A DNA stretch of 39,106 bases from Fundicoccus ignavus (GTDB lineage Bacteria > Bacillota > Bacilli > Lactobacillales > Aerococcaceae): NCBI RefSeq assembly GCF_009659375.1, contig NZ_WJQT01000023.1, positions 1-39,106 on the forward strand. The letters are read 5' to 3'. Below, piece by piece: positions 1-7,975 of the stretch (its first letter is position 1; every line of letters begins with the position of its first letter). A program made the position numbers and the translations under genes. The notes under the pieces were generated by a model. That model was not told where the DNA came from, did no database searches, and saw only the letters and a list, made by a program, of their open reading frames with translations.

Positions 1-680
1 CCGTTTTCACGACCTTAAACATCGATTCGGCCACTGCGTTGTCGTAAGGGCATCCTTTCATACTCAACGAGCGTTGAATGCCGAACGTTTCTAATGCATC
101 ATCAATCAATTGATTTTTAAATTCGCTACCACGATCTGTGTGAAACGTTTCGATCAAATGTAATGGTCTTGAAATGCTTGATAATGCTTTGTATACCAGC
201 TCTGCTGTCTTGTTCGCTCCAGCGCTGTGACCAATAATTTCACGATTAAAAAGGTCAACAAATAAACAGACGTAATGCCATTTCCATTTACACGTACATA
301 GGTTAAATCGCTTACGACAACAGCTAATTCTGCCTGATAATCAAAAGCTCTATTAAGAATGTTTTTTACTGGTACTTCATTTACTTTGGACTTGAATGGC
401 TTGAATTGAGCGACTGTGTAACTTGATACGAGGCCTTCTTCTTTCATGATTCGACCGATTCGTCTTCTAGAAACTATTAGCCCTTTCTTTTCAAGTTCAA
501 TTTTAATTTTTCTCCTGCCATATTTATAGCGGCTTACTTTAAAGACTTTGATAATTTATTTTGTTACAGAGTCGTTCTCTGGTTCTTTTTTGGATTCATA
601 GTAGTAGGTACTTCTAGCGATTCCAAGGACTTCACATATTGCTGATACCGAGTATTTGTGAGCGTTATGACGGATTACAT
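1..680 (-). pseudogene. IS3-family transposase orfB (DDE integrase), broken and truncated
   Basis: The frame encodes the amino part and first part of the catalytic core of an IS3 OrfB (rve-type integrase). The recognisable stretch around minus-strand 450-290 reads SSYTVAQFKPFKSKVNEVPV and then VVVSDLTYVRVNG, which contains the first catalytic aspartate (SDLTYV). There is an in-frame TAA at 556-558. One A is missing near 281-285 (minus strand GGAAATGG against GGAAAATGG in the other copy), shifting the frame just after the first Asp. The C-terminal end lies outside the window. Confidence 0.85.
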
Positions 681-968
681 CTACTTTCGTCCCATGATCA
701 GCGCGGCTTGCTTTAAACTATCATTCTCCATCATTAGACGTTGATTTTCTTTTCGAAGCTTGATTAATTCCTCTTCTTCAGGGGTACGATTATCCTTTTC
801 TTTGAAAGAGCCAGAAGCTTGGCTTTGTTTCACCCATTTATCAAATGCAGAGGCTGTTAGATCATATTCACGTATAATGTCTGCACGTGGTTTTCCGCTT
901 TCATAAAGTCGTAATACTTGGCTTTTAAATTATGGCGTAAACGTTCTGCGTACTCTTTTTTCAGTCAT
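681..968 (-). pseudogene. IS3-family transposase orfA, nonsense mutated
   Basis: This frame would encode a 95-residue OrfA that recognises the IS ends through an N-terminal helix-turn-helix and multimerises through a C-terminal leucine-zipper-like segment. It opens with ATG at 968, but codon 13 is TAA (930-932), where the copy at 38138 has GAA for glutamate. The rest stays open to TAG at 681-683. The matching copy has the same length but a different stop, so the two were inactivated independently. Confidence 0.85.
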
Positions 969-1148
969 GGTAGATTCTATCCGTTTCAGGTTCTTTTGTT
1001 TTATTCTACTAGACCTTAATTTTAATGTCTAACTTAGTGTAACCTATCCACTATTCACCTTAATCAATATGAGTAGAATCTAGTCATATAATTAATGGGG
1101 CACCTTTATTTATATTGAAGTTTTTTTAGATAATTACTCTTATTTATT

Positions 1149-1379
1149 TTGACTCACTACAATGGAGATTCAGATTACGCAAAGTATGATAATTCGGCTT
1201 GTCAATGGAATCAATTTCTAAAAGATTTTTGTACAGATGAATGCAGCAATAATTATACTAGTAAGTTAAAAGTTACAGCTATACTTTGGAAAGAAGTTAG
1301 AGAATCAAAGAATGAAAAAGTTTATTCAAAACAACTTCTAAATAAATATAGATACAAAATAGAGGAGTATCATAAATAA
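1149..1379 (+). CDS. small hypothetical protein, probably a 5'-truncated gene fragment
   Basis: A 76-residue frame starting at TTG. It has no visible ribosome binding site and lies about 100 bp from the end of the IS3 copy, so I read it as the 3' end of a gene cut by the insertion. The composition is soluble and rich in Lys/Tyr/Asn. The segment around residues 19-70, with the pattern NQFLKDFC..LKVTAILWKEVRESK..VYSK, loosely recalls the C-terminal repeat of small Firmicutes proteins with SAP/DUF6434 domains. That resemblance is from memory and weak. No function is assigned. Confidence 0.35.
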   Translation: MTHYNGDSDYAKYDNSACQWNQFLKDFCTDECSNNYTSKLKVTAILWKEVRESKNEKVYSKQLLNKYRYKIEEYHK

Positions 1380-1518
1380 AAAAATATTAATTTATAGAGC
1401 CTTGTAAACTTGGGGCAACAATTTGGCAAGACCTATAAATTTTGTACGAATACTGTAGGGTAGTAAAAGATATTCTCCACTATACTAAAGTAAACCAAAA
1501 GAGAGGAGGGAAACCAAA

Positions 1519-2385
1519 ATGAATATTATCAAGTCGTTCAATAATACGATTGATTATCTTGAAACAGTTCTTGATGATGAGATAGAGGAAAGGAAAGTAA
1601 CGCAGCTATCAGGATACTCTTATTCAATGTTTAGTCGATTATTTTCTATTCTAACTGAAATAACGCTTTCGGAATATTTAAGAAGTAGAAGATTAACAGA
1701 AGCAGCCATAATATTAAGAGATACCGATGAAAAGATTATTGACATTGCCCTCAAATTTGGATATGAGTCATCAGATTCATTTGGTTCTGCTTTTAAGAAT
1801 TTTCATGGATTTACCCCTTCAGAGGTACGAAATGGGAAGCCGTTAAAATTATTTTCACGAGTGCAATTATCACTTAGTGTAAGAGGAGGAAGAAGTATGA
1901 ATATTACAATTCAAAAGAAAAAAGCCTTTACAGTTGCAGGGATTAATGAACAAAACATCAACTCATCAGTATGCCCAAGTGTTTGGGATAAGCTATATAA
2001 AAAATATAGCCACGATGAACTTTTAGGTTTAGGAAGCGATCAAAGTGTAGGTGTTTGTCATGACATAGTAAACCTTGATAATCACGATGTTTTAGAAAAC
2101 AATACCATAAACTATATGGCAGGCTATATAGTTACTGATATAGACAAAGCCAAAAGCATGGGCTTAGATGTTTTGGAAGTGGAAGAAGCAGAGTATGCAG
2201 TTGTAGAGTTAATAGGAAGTGTTCCGGAATGCATTCATAACGGATGGAAATATGCGATGGAAGTATTTTTTCCCGAGCATGGCTATGGACATTCAGGAAA
2301 ACCCGACTTTGAGTATTACTATGAAGGTGATATGCACAGCAAAGACTACAAAATGGAACTTTGGATTCCGATAACTAAAGCTTAA
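1519..2385 (+). CDS. AraC-family transcriptional regulator with GyrI-like effector domain
   Basis: A 288-residue regulator preceded by a strong GAGAGGAGGG site 8 nt before the ATG. Residues about 8-110 form the two AraC/XylS helix-turn-helix units, ending in the family signature: IALKFGYESSDSFGSAFKNF followed by HGFTPSEVR. Residues about 125-288 form a GyrI-like (SOUL/Rob C-terminal) domain that in relatives binds small hydrophobic or cationic compounds. Similar proteins control multidrug or stress responses, but no drug transporter is adjacent, so the target is unknown. It stands alone between the IS-damaged region and a terminator 23 bp downstream. Full length compared with relatives. Confidence 0.9.
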   Translation: MNIIKSFNNTIDYLETVLDDEIEERKVTQLSGYSYSMFSRLFSILTEITLSEYLRSRRLTEAAIILRDTDEKIIDIALKFGYESSDSFGSAFKNFHGFTPSEVRNGKPLKLFSRVQLSLSVRGGRSMNITIQKKKAFTVAGINEQNINSSVCPSVWDKLYKKYSHDELLGLGSDQSVGVCHDIVNLDNHDVLENNTINYMAGYIVTDIDKAKSMGLDVLEVEEAEYAVVELIGSVPECIHNGWKYAMEVFFPEHGYGHSGKPDFEYYYEGDMHSKDYKMELWIPITKA

Positions 2386-2407
2386 TAAATCCCAGTCAAT
2401 CTTTCTG

Positions 2408-2450
2408 AAACCTTTTAACTATAGATAGTAGATATCGTTAAAAGGTTTTA
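2408..2450 (+). terminator. rho-independent terminator after the AraC-type gene
   Basis: The 12-bp arms AAACCTTTTAAC (2408-2419) and GTTAAAAGGTTT (2437-2448) are perfectly complementary, with a 17-nt loop and trailing T residues, 23 bp after the AraC-type stop codon. The stem is AT-rich. Confidence 0.7.
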
Positions 2451-2506
2451 TGATAAGTTTTCACGAACGGACACGCTGACTAGTTATTTATATTGTCCTA
2501 GCGTGC

Positions 2507-2534
2507 CACGTTGAGACGGTAGTATTGATGTCAA
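2507..2534 (+). repeat. CACGTTGAGACGGTA repeat, copy 1 (type I tail)
   Basis: A 28-bp sequence repeated exactly at 4652-4679 (head CACGTTGAGACGGTA, tail GTATTGATGTCAA). The same head with another tail appears at 32506 and 37720. Imperfect inverted arms CACGCT.CTAG / CTAGCGTG lie just upstream (2472-2505). Function unknown. Confidence 0.7.
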
Positions 2535-2544
2535 AAGTTGCACC

Positions 2545-2623
2545 AAACAAGTAAATAAAGTAATGAAAATAAAGACATATTCAAAAGCAATCGTTAAACC
2601 GTTGGTATTGCTTAGAATATGTC
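2545..2623 (+). repeat. hairpin repeat, copy A
   Basis: The block begins AAACAAGTAAATAAAG, as does the copy at 4383, and contains a nested hairpin: GACATATTC (2574-2582) with GAATATGTC (2615-2623), then an inner AGCAAT/ATTGCT stem around a loop ending GTTGGT. A T-rich run follows, so it may act as a terminator. The copy at 4383-4461 keeps the fold with different bases in the stems. Confidence 0.65.
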
Positions 2624-2753
2624 TTATTTTGAAGATTTAGTAGATAAGTTTCTAAACAAAGATAAAATTGTTTTTTATACTAAAAGTGCACACCCCTATA
2701 AAATATAAAATTATAAAATAAGTTAATAGAAACTTAGAGATAAAATTCTTAGG

Positions 2754-2806
2754 TTGAAAGCTAATCCTAATTAGCTTATAATAATCTTAGATAATTAGGA
2801 TTAGCT
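2754..2806 (+). promoter_or_regulatory. promoter with palindromic operator for the tetR-hydrolase pair
   Basis: TTGAAA (2754-2759) and TATAAT (2777-2782) are separated by 17 bp. A perfect 15-bp inverted repeat, AGCTAATCCTAATTA (2759-2773) and TAATTAGGATTAGCT (2792-2806), flanks the -10 box. A TetR dimer bound here would block RNA polymerase, so autorepression by the first gene, 13 bp downstream, is the obvious reading. The direct observation is the promoter and palindrome; the repressor assignment is inferred. Confidence 0.85.
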
Positions 2807-2818
2807 AAAGGAGTTAAG

Positions 2819-3442
2819 ATGAAAACACACGATAAAATATTAATTGAATCTTTAAAATTATTTGCAATCAAAGGATATTCAGACGTATTTTTAAATGACA
2901 TAGCTGAAAATGTTGGAATTAAAGCTCCAAGTATTTATAAACACTTTAAAAATAAGAAAGACATATTTGAAAGTTGTATTGAAAAATTTGAGGAAAGAAT
3001 GAATGAAAAACGCTTACAACTACTATTGCCAATAAATAATGAAAAATTAGATCCATATCTTTTAAAAGGTCGTGAAGAAATCATAGACATAGCATTAAAA
3101 TTACTAGAATTTCATTTAACTGATGATGTTGCTTCAAATTTTAGAAAGATGTTGTTAATAGAAAGAAGTAGAAGTTCAGAAATAAATTCTATTTATGAAA
3201 AAACATTTATTACTAATCCTCTTTTTTATCAAGAGAATGTTTTTAAAATGCTTATAAATGAAAATAAATTTAAAAAAGGAGATTCTAAACTTATGGCACT
3301 TAAATTCTACTCACCCATTTATTTTATTTTACAAAAATACGACTTTGAAAGAGGTTCACTAAAAAACGCTAAAGATGAACTAACAAAAATAATAATTGAT
3401 TTTTGCAATGAGTATGAGGTTTCAAATAAAAAAAATGATTAA
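2819..3442 (+). CDS. TetR/AcrR-family transcriptional regulator
   Basis: A 207-residue repressor starting 6 nt after AAAGGAG. Residues about 5-55 match the TetR N-terminal helix-turn-helix: ILIESLKLFAIKGYSDVFLN, then DIAENVGIKAPSIYKHFKNK with the typical Y-KHF-NK end. The rest is a helical ligand-binding and dimerisation domain without a family I can name. The gene overlaps the alpha/beta hydrolase gene by 8 bp, and the pair shares the palindromic promoter upstream. The regulator therefore probably controls its own operon in response to a compound handled by the hydrolase. Base composition is very AT-rich, as in the partner, suggesting the two moved together. Confidence 0.9.
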   Translation: MKTHDKILIESLKLFAIKGYSDVFLNDIAENVGIKAPSIYKHFKNKKDIFESCIEKFEERMNEKRLQLLLPINNEKLDPYLLKGREEIIDIALKLLEFHLTDDVASNFRKMLLIERSRSSEINSIYEKTFITNPLFYQENVFKMLINENKFKKGDSKLMALKFYSPIYFILQKYDFERGSLKNAKDELTKIIIDFCNEYEVSNKKND

Positions 3443-4337
3443 AAAAATAGTTACACTTTTATTATTGCTGATTTTTTCATATCTTCTAATTATGAAGGTA
3501 AAACTTAATTATGAATTAGAAAAGGCAAATAATAGATTACATGATTATAACTCTCAAAATATTAAATTATCATATGGAAATATTAGTTATGCCGAAATAG
3601 GAAAAGGTGAAGTTATATTATCATGTCATGGGTTGTTTGGGGGATATGATCAAGGAATCGAAAATTTGAAAAGCTTATCTAAATATATGAGAATAATAGC
3701 GCCTTCAAGATTTGGGTATTTAGAGAGTGATGTAAAGGGTAAAGGAACACCAAAAGATCAATCTAAAGCATATGTAGAATTATTAGATAAATTAGGAATA
3801 GATAAGGTATATGTAATGGGAGCTTCGGCAGGTGGTACTAGTGCAATCAGATTTGCGTTAGATTACCCAGAAATGTGTAAAGGACTTATTTTATATTGTT
3901 CTGCAATGCCTGAAACTAAAAAAAGTGAAAATGTAAATTTAAAACAAGGGCCAGCTGAAATTTTAGTGAATAATTATATGATGTATATAACTAGCCCATT
4001 TTTTAAAGCGACTATGGGGATGGAACAAGAAGTTATTAAAACAATGTTACCTATTGATTTAAGAAAGTTAGGGGTAAAGATAGACTCAGAGATTACTAAT
4101 CCAGATATGTCCTTAAATTTTAATGATTATAAAATTGAGAATTTACAAATACCAACATTAATTCTACAAGCAAAGGATGATAAGATAGTGGATTATAATA
4201 AGACACTAGCAGCAGCAGGTAGATTCCCTAATTTAACTTTAAAAATATTTGAAAATGGAGGACATATGATCAAGGGTCATGGTGAAGAAATAGATAAATA
4301 TGTTTTAGAATTTATTAATTCTAATTCTCATAAGTAA
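3435..4337 (+). CDS. membrane-anchored alpha/beta hydrolase
   Basis: A 300-residue protein. Residues 1-20 (MIKK then IVTLLLLLIFSYLLI) form an uncleaved-looking membrane anchor. The rest is an alpha/beta hydrolase fold: oxyanion-region CHGLFGG near residue 60, nucleophile elbow GASAGG near 132-137, acid in AKDDKIVD near 260, and catalytic His in NGGHMIKGH near 280. The active site would face outside the membrane. I chose ATG 3435 because it overlaps the tetR stop and puts the hydrophobic segment at the N-terminus; the frame stays open upstream to TTG 3396. The substrate is unknown. Related TetR-hydrolase pairs often handle esters, lactones or haloperoxidase-type substrates. Hydrolase fold certain; role open. 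Confidence 0.88.
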   Translation: MIKKIVTLLLLLIFSYLLIMKVKLNYELEKANNRLHDYNSQNIKLSYGNISYAEIGKGEVILSCHGLFGGYDQGIENLKSLSKYMRIIAPSRFGYLESDVKGKGTPKDQSKAYVELLDKLGIDKVYVMGASAGGTSAIRFALDYPEMCKGLILYCSAMPETKKSENVNLKQGPAEILVNNYMMYITSPFFKATMGMEQEVIKTMLPIDLRKLGVKIDSEITNPDMSLNFNDYKIENLQIPTLILQAKDDKIVDYNKTLAAAGRFPNLTLKIFENGGHMIKGHGEEIDKYVLEFINSNSHK

Positions 4338-4382
4338 TTAAAAGTATAAGTTAATATAAAGCTGTAAACTAGAAATTGCTCT

Positions 4383-4461
4383 AAACAAGTAAATAAAGAA
4401 ATGTTCTTAGAGACTTATTTAAAAGCTATTATTAAAAGGTTGGTATAGCGACAAATAGGTC
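4383..4461 (+). repeat. hairpin repeat, copy B
   Basis: It begins with AAACAAGTAAATAAAG, identical to the copy at 2545. GACTTATTT (4412-4420) pairs with AAATAGGTC (4453-4461), and an inner GCTAT/ATAGC stem precedes nothing coding. The loop again ends in GTTGGT. Stem bases differ from copy A on both arms while pairing is mostly kept. It lies 45 bp after the hydrolase stop and may be its terminator. Confidence 0.65.
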
Positions 4462-4651
4462 TTTTATTAACTTTAAATTTTGGGGAAAGCGTTCTAAATC
4501 TTGACAAGATATTTTTAATAACAAAGAAAGATAAATTGTAAAAAGACTAATTGAGAAATAATATGCTATTATTTTGGAAAGGTTGTAAAAATAAGTAATA
4601 AGGCAGTTTATACAAATATATGTTAAACTGAAAAAAATAGACTAAAAATCA

Positions 4652-4679
4652 CACGTTGAGACGGTAGTATTGATGTCAA
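4652..4679 (+). repeat. CACGTTGAGACGGTA repeat, copy 2 (type I tail)
   Basis: Identical over 28 bp to 2507-2534. The two copies lie in direct orientation on either side of the tetR-hydrolase pair, about 2.1 kb apart. Confidence 0.7.
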
Positions 4680-4723
4680 GGGTTGATAAGTAAGCGTGTA
4701 ATAATATAAGCAAATAAAGGCTT

Positions 4724-4774
4724 TCCGTGATTTGAGGTCTGGTAATAAGCCGGAAGGATAATCGCGGATTTTTT
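4724..4774 (+). terminator. terminator-like hairpin between convergent units
   Basis: TCCGTGATT (4724-4732) pairs with AATCGCGGA (4760-4768, one wobble), followed by TTTTTT (4769-4774). It would stop rightward transcription before the convergent tubby-like gene that ends at 4791. The 450 bp between the hydrolase and this point otherwise hold only the two repeats listed here. Confidence 0.6.
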
Positions 4775-4790
4775 CTTTGAGGGAACTTAT

Positions 4791-5372
4791 CTAAGATTGG
4801 TGAAATATGAAATTCGTCCATTGGTAGATTAATTGATGTGGTGAGTTGATAAGGTGGTTGGCAAAATAATGGTGAATTGACAAGATTGCTATTATATTCT
4901 GGTTTTCATATTTTTCTGTAATCTCCAAACAAATTGGCTTAAAAGCAAAAAACGGCGATATACGCCCCAACAGAGTGCCATCACGGGTAATGCTCAATCC
5001 ATTATTTTTATGGCGCTGAACAACCCACATTCCATACGGAGTTTCAACTTCCATTTTATCTACCTGTGGTGGACGTAAAGTAAACGCCTGTGTTTTTGTC
5101 CGCTCTGGATTTGTTGCAAAGAAAAGGTTTGCAGTAGCTACCGCCTGTAAATTTTTATAAATCATGTACTTTCGAGAATCAGCACAGTTCCAATCTTCTG
5201 TTTGCTTTGGTAAGTTTACAATATCTGTGGTAAAGATAATATTGCCACTTGTATCACTGATTTTCTTGGCTGCTCCAATAAACTTTTGGTTACTAATTTT
5301 TGCTACGACTGTACCACCCTCATCTAACAGTTTCCAAGAAAAAAGTCCTTTTCGTATTCGTAGTTTTATAAT
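4791..5372 (-). CDS. tubby C-terminal-like (LURP-one-type) protein with non-canonical or lost start codon
   Basis: The conserved protein runs well upstream of the first ATG (5165). The frame is open to a TAG just before ATT at 5370-5372, and an AGGAGGA site (5382-5387, minus) sits 9 nt before that ATT. Read from ATT the product is 193 residues. It contains RKGLFSWKLLDEGGTVVAK, KFIGAAKKISD, TLRPPQVDKMEVETPYGMW and GRISPFFAFKPICLEIT, which I recognise as the beta-barrel tubby C-terminal-like proteins of Firmicutes (function unclear, possibly membrane-linked). The gene follows the chromate transporter genes by 13 bp. Either ATT initiates or the ATG was mutated; an ATG 5165 start would lose 69 conserved residues. 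Confidence 0.7.
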   Translation of the reverse strand: MIKLRIRKGLFSWKLLDEGGTVVAKISNQKFIGAAKKISDTSGNIIFTTDIVNLPKQTEDWNCADSRKYMIYKNLQAVATANLFFATNPERTKTQAFTLRPPQVDKMEVETPYGMWVVQRHKNNGLSITRDGTLLGRISPFFAFKPICLEITEKYENQNIIAILSIHHYFANHLINSPHQLIYQWTNFIFHQS

Positions 5373-5385
5373 CTATCTACTCCTC

Positions 5386-5949
5386 CTATTTAATTAGGTA
5401 AATCGCGCCTCCGATAACTCCTGAACCGAGCATTACAAAAATGGGATTGGGCTTCCATCTTCTTAATGTAAATACAGTCGTTCCAAATAGCAGGAGAGAA
5501 ATATAATCAATGGATTCCGGATTGATTGAAAATCCATTTTCACCCCAAATAGCCAGAATGAAGATAGACAATCCTGCTGATGCAATTAGTGCTACAACTG
5601 CAGGCCTAAGTCCGGATAGGACACCCTGTACTACAGTCAAACCCTTATATTTATAATAGACCCATGCCAAAAAAGATACAATAACGCAAGACGGGAAAAC
5701 ACAGCCAATAGTAGCAATGATGGCTCCCGGTAAACCTGCGATTCTAATTCCTACAAAGGAAGCAGAATTGATTGCGATTGGTCCAGGTGTCATTTCGGCA
5801 ATGGTAATCAAATCAGTAAATTCAGTCAGTGTAAGCCAATGGTTTAAATCAACCACTTGATTTTGTATAAGAGGCATAGCTGCCATTCCACCACCTATGC
5901 TGAACATACCTATTTGAAAGAAACTCCAAAAAAGCTTTAAAAGTATCAT
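5386..5949 (-). CDS. chrA: chromate transporter family protein, half-size (second of pair)
   Basis: A 187-residue membrane protein of the CHR family (chromate or organic-acid transporter), half the size of the classic fused ChrA. Near the N-terminus it has the family motif FSIGGGMAAMPLIQ, and near residue 55 the motif TPGPIAINSASFVG, followed by four or five hydrophobic helices. Short CHR proteins work as heterodimers of two adjacent genes; here the start overlaps the stop of the upstream partner by 4 bp (ATGA), so translation is coupled. The real substrate in this host is not shown by sequence; chromate export is the family precedent. Confidence 0.88.
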   Translation of the reverse strand: MILLKLFWSFFQIGMFSIGGGMAAMPLIQNQVVDLNHWLTLTEFTDLITIAEMTPGPIAINSASFVGIRIAGLPGAIIATIGCVFPSCVIVSFLAWVYYKYKGLTVVQGVLSGLRPAVVALIASAGLSIFILAIWGENGFSINPESIDYISLLLFGTTVFTLRRWKPNPIFVMLGSGVIGGAIYLIK

Positions 5950-6527
5950 TGTGAGTCACCATCCTTTTTGTTTTTTCTTTCTTGAAGCACAATTTTTCCG
6001 GCTCCGATGCATCCGCATACTAAAATAATATACATGACATTGATTTTTAAGAAAAATGTCGCAATAAATGCACTAATCATAACAAATGCAGATATCAAAT
6101 CCTTTTCTTTTACAACATTACCTCCAAGGTTTAGCACTACATCAGCAATGACTGCAGCGACTCCTGCTTGCATTCCTTTCAGCACTGCATTAACTACAAT
6201 GTTTTCCCTAAATGCTGTGTAAAAAAAGGATATGATGGAAATGATAATTAGTGGCGGCAGTACTGTTCCTAAAATTGATATAAAGGCACCTAATATGCCT
6301 GCCACACGATACCCTAACAGGATGGATGCATTTACTGCAACAGCGCCGGGTGAGGATTGCGCAATTGCTGTCAAATTCAGCATTTCATCTTCGTCGATCC
6401 ATTTCAAATCGTCCACAAATTTTTTCTGCATCAGTGGAATAATGACGTAACCTCCGCCAAAAGTAAATGCACTTAAATAAAATGTAGAGCTAAACAGCTT
6501 CATGTATATATGTTTTTTATTATTCAT
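5946..6527 (-). CDS. chrA: chromate transporter family protein, half-size (first of pair)
   Basis: A 193-residue partner of the preceding protein, starting after AGGAGGTTTGATTAA. The same CHR signatures appear: FTFGGGYVIIPLMQ near residue 22 and SSPGAVAVNASILLG near residue 60, with about five membrane helices and a charged, cytosolic C-terminal tail ending KNKKDGDSQ. It begins only 23 bp after the stop of the PLP-regulator gene and on the same strand, so it may be read through from that gene. No ChrB/ChrF-type regulator is near. Confidence 0.88.
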   Translation of the reverse strand: MNNKKHIYMKLFSSTFYLSAFTFGGGYVIIPLMQKKFVDDLKWIDEDEMLNLTAIAQSSPGAVAVNASILLGYRVAGILGAFISILGTVLPPLIIISIISFFYTAFRENIVVNAVLKGMQAGVAAVIADVVLNLGGNVVKEKDLISAFVMISAFIATFFLKINVMYIILVCGCIGAGKIVLQERKNKKDGDSQ

Positions 6528-6550
6528 TTAATCAAACCTCCTACTATATT

Positions 6551-7975
6551 TTAATGCTTGCATCTATATATGTAAAATAGCATTATAACTTTAAAAATAG
6601 AGACTAAAGCTTGAATAGCTTGATCAATTTCATCAAGCTCTAGCCCACCATAACCTAAAATATAACTTTGGTCGAACCGGTTCTTTAATTTAGCGTAGTG
6701 GTTGACCGGTTGTAAGCGGATCTTATTTTCAGCCAGCCTAGCTTGAATCACGTCAGTCGGTGGAATCTCACCCTCAAAGTTAATAATTAAGAAAAGTCCT
6801 GCCCCTGCTTCCTTAATGGTTAGGGGTAGTTGGGTTTGGTTAAGCGCTGCAAGAACCGCTTTTTCCTTACGACGGTAATTAGTCCGCAGGCTATTAATAT
6901 ATTTAGGAAAATGGGTAGAATTGAGAAAATCAGTCATTAAATATTGCTCAAAGCTGGAAATATCACTGGTTTTTAATTTAGCTTGATGGAATTTATTCAT
7001 TAATTGATCGGGTAAAACTAAATAAGACATCTTAAAAATTGACCCCATACTTTGACGAAAGGCCCCTAATAAAATGACTCGCTCTTGGTCGTCCAGACTA
7101 GTCAAAGCAGGAACAGGACGGCCCTTAAGGCGGAACTCATTATAGTAGTCATTTTCAATAATATAACGGTTTTCTGCCTGATAGGCCCATTTTAATAAAC
7201 GCTGACGTCGCCGCATCCCCATGATAATGCCAGTGGGAAACTGATGGCTGGGAGTAGTTATCACGATGTTAGCTGAGGTAGTCTCCAAATCTTTAACTGA
7301 GAAACCATATTTATCAATCGGAATTCGAATCGTCTTTTGCTGATAGTCTGTAAAGAAATCTAAATTTTTATAATAGCCAGGATCTTCTAAGGCGTAAATC
7401 GCATCTTCTAATAAGGCAAATAGAGTCTGTAAGCTAGCCGTATGACCACCTGTAATGATGATATTGTCAGCTGAAGTCATCACTCCCCGGTATTTACGTA
7501 AATAATTAGCAATAGCCAAGCGTAAAGAGAGAGAACCCAAGTCATCTTTTAAATTACAATTAACCACGCTTCTTGCTAGCGCCTCGGGTGCATACTGCAA
7601 TAATTGTTTGGGATTTAAAGTTGACATATCACGGTTGGCAAAGTGAAAATCATAAGTATATTGGCTGACTTCACTTATTTTAGAATGCTCATGTTTTAGC
7701 GGCTTTGTCTCCATTTCCTCAGAGGGCAACATATCAATTTCTAGTAAATCCACATAATAACCAGATCTTTCCCTCGGCACTATATAGCCTTCATCGGTCA
7801 GTTGGTCATAAGCGTTAATGACTGTATTAAGACTGACTTTTAAATGATCTGCCAAAGCCCTGCGTGAGGGGAGTTGGTCTCTACTTTTTAAATGTCCTTG
7901 GGCAATTTGCCGAATGACTTCATCGACTATTTGTAAGTAGAGGTGTTGGTCTTCGTTAAAGTTTACCGTAATCAT
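6551..7975 (-). CDS. pdxR: PdxR-like MocR/GntR transcriptional regulator (aminotransferase-like), PLP site altered
   Basis: A 474-residue protein of the MocR subfamily. Residues about 10-75 are a GntR winged helix (QLPSRRALADHLKVSLNTVI); residues about 110-460 are a fold-type I aminotransferase-like domain that in relatives senses pyridoxal phosphate. It is divergent from pdxS, as PdxR is in Listeria, streptococci and relatives, where PdxR-PLP controls pdxST. Unusually, at the motif normally GTFSK, whose Lys binds PLP, it reads G304-A-F-R-Q308. The motif normally EDDYDSEF reads E274-N275-D-Y-Y-N-E-F, so the Asp that contacts the PLP ring nitrogen appears to be Asn. The tail after residue 458 (IFKVIMLFYIYRCKH) is unusual and may come from a rearranged 3' end. 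Confidence 0.85.
   Translation of the reverse strand: MITVNFNEDQHLYLQIVDEVIRQIAQGHLKSRDQLPSRRALADHLKVSLNTVINAYDQLTDEGYIVPRERSGYYVDLLEIDMLPSEEMETKPLKHEHSKISEVSQYTYDFHFANRDMSTLNPKQLLQYAPEALARSVVNCNLKDDLGSLSLRLAIANYLRKYRGVMTSADNIIITGGHTASLQTLFALLEDAIYALEDPGYYKNLDFFTDYQQKTIRIPIDKYGFSVKDLETTSANIVITTPSHQFPTGIIMGMRRRQRLLKWAYQAENRYIIENDYYNEFRLKGRPVPALTSLDDQERVILLGAFRQSMGSIFKMSYLVLPDQLMNKFHQAKLKTSDISSFEQYLMTDFLNSTHFPKYINSLRTNYRRKEKAVLAALNQTQLPLTIKEAGAGLFLIINFEGEIPPTDVIQARLAENKIRLQPVNHYAKLKNRFDQSYILGYGGLELDEIDQAIQALVSIFKVIMLFYIYRCKH

Larger units (their letters stand above)
1..1047 (-). mobile_element. IS3-family insertion sequence, decayed copy 1, cut by window edge
   Basis: An IS3-type element with the usual two overlapping frames (orfA helix-turn-helix protein, orfB DDE integrase) reads leftward and runs off the window start. 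Its outer end is near 1047, where the terminal sequence YTACACTAAGTTAGACA is shared with the inverted copy at 38059. The copy is dead: orfA has an early TAA, and orfB has a TAA and a one-base deletion relative to the other copy. The two copies differ at many positions, so they are old relics rather than a recent duplication. The exact IS boundary and any target duplication could not be fixed. Confidence 0.9.

Noticed and set aside
3396..3434. Longer N-terminus for the alpha/beta hydrolase from TTG 3396
   Set aside because: It would add charged residues before the membrane anchor, lies inside tetR and has no ribosome site; ATG 3435 overlaps the tetR stop as expected for coupling.
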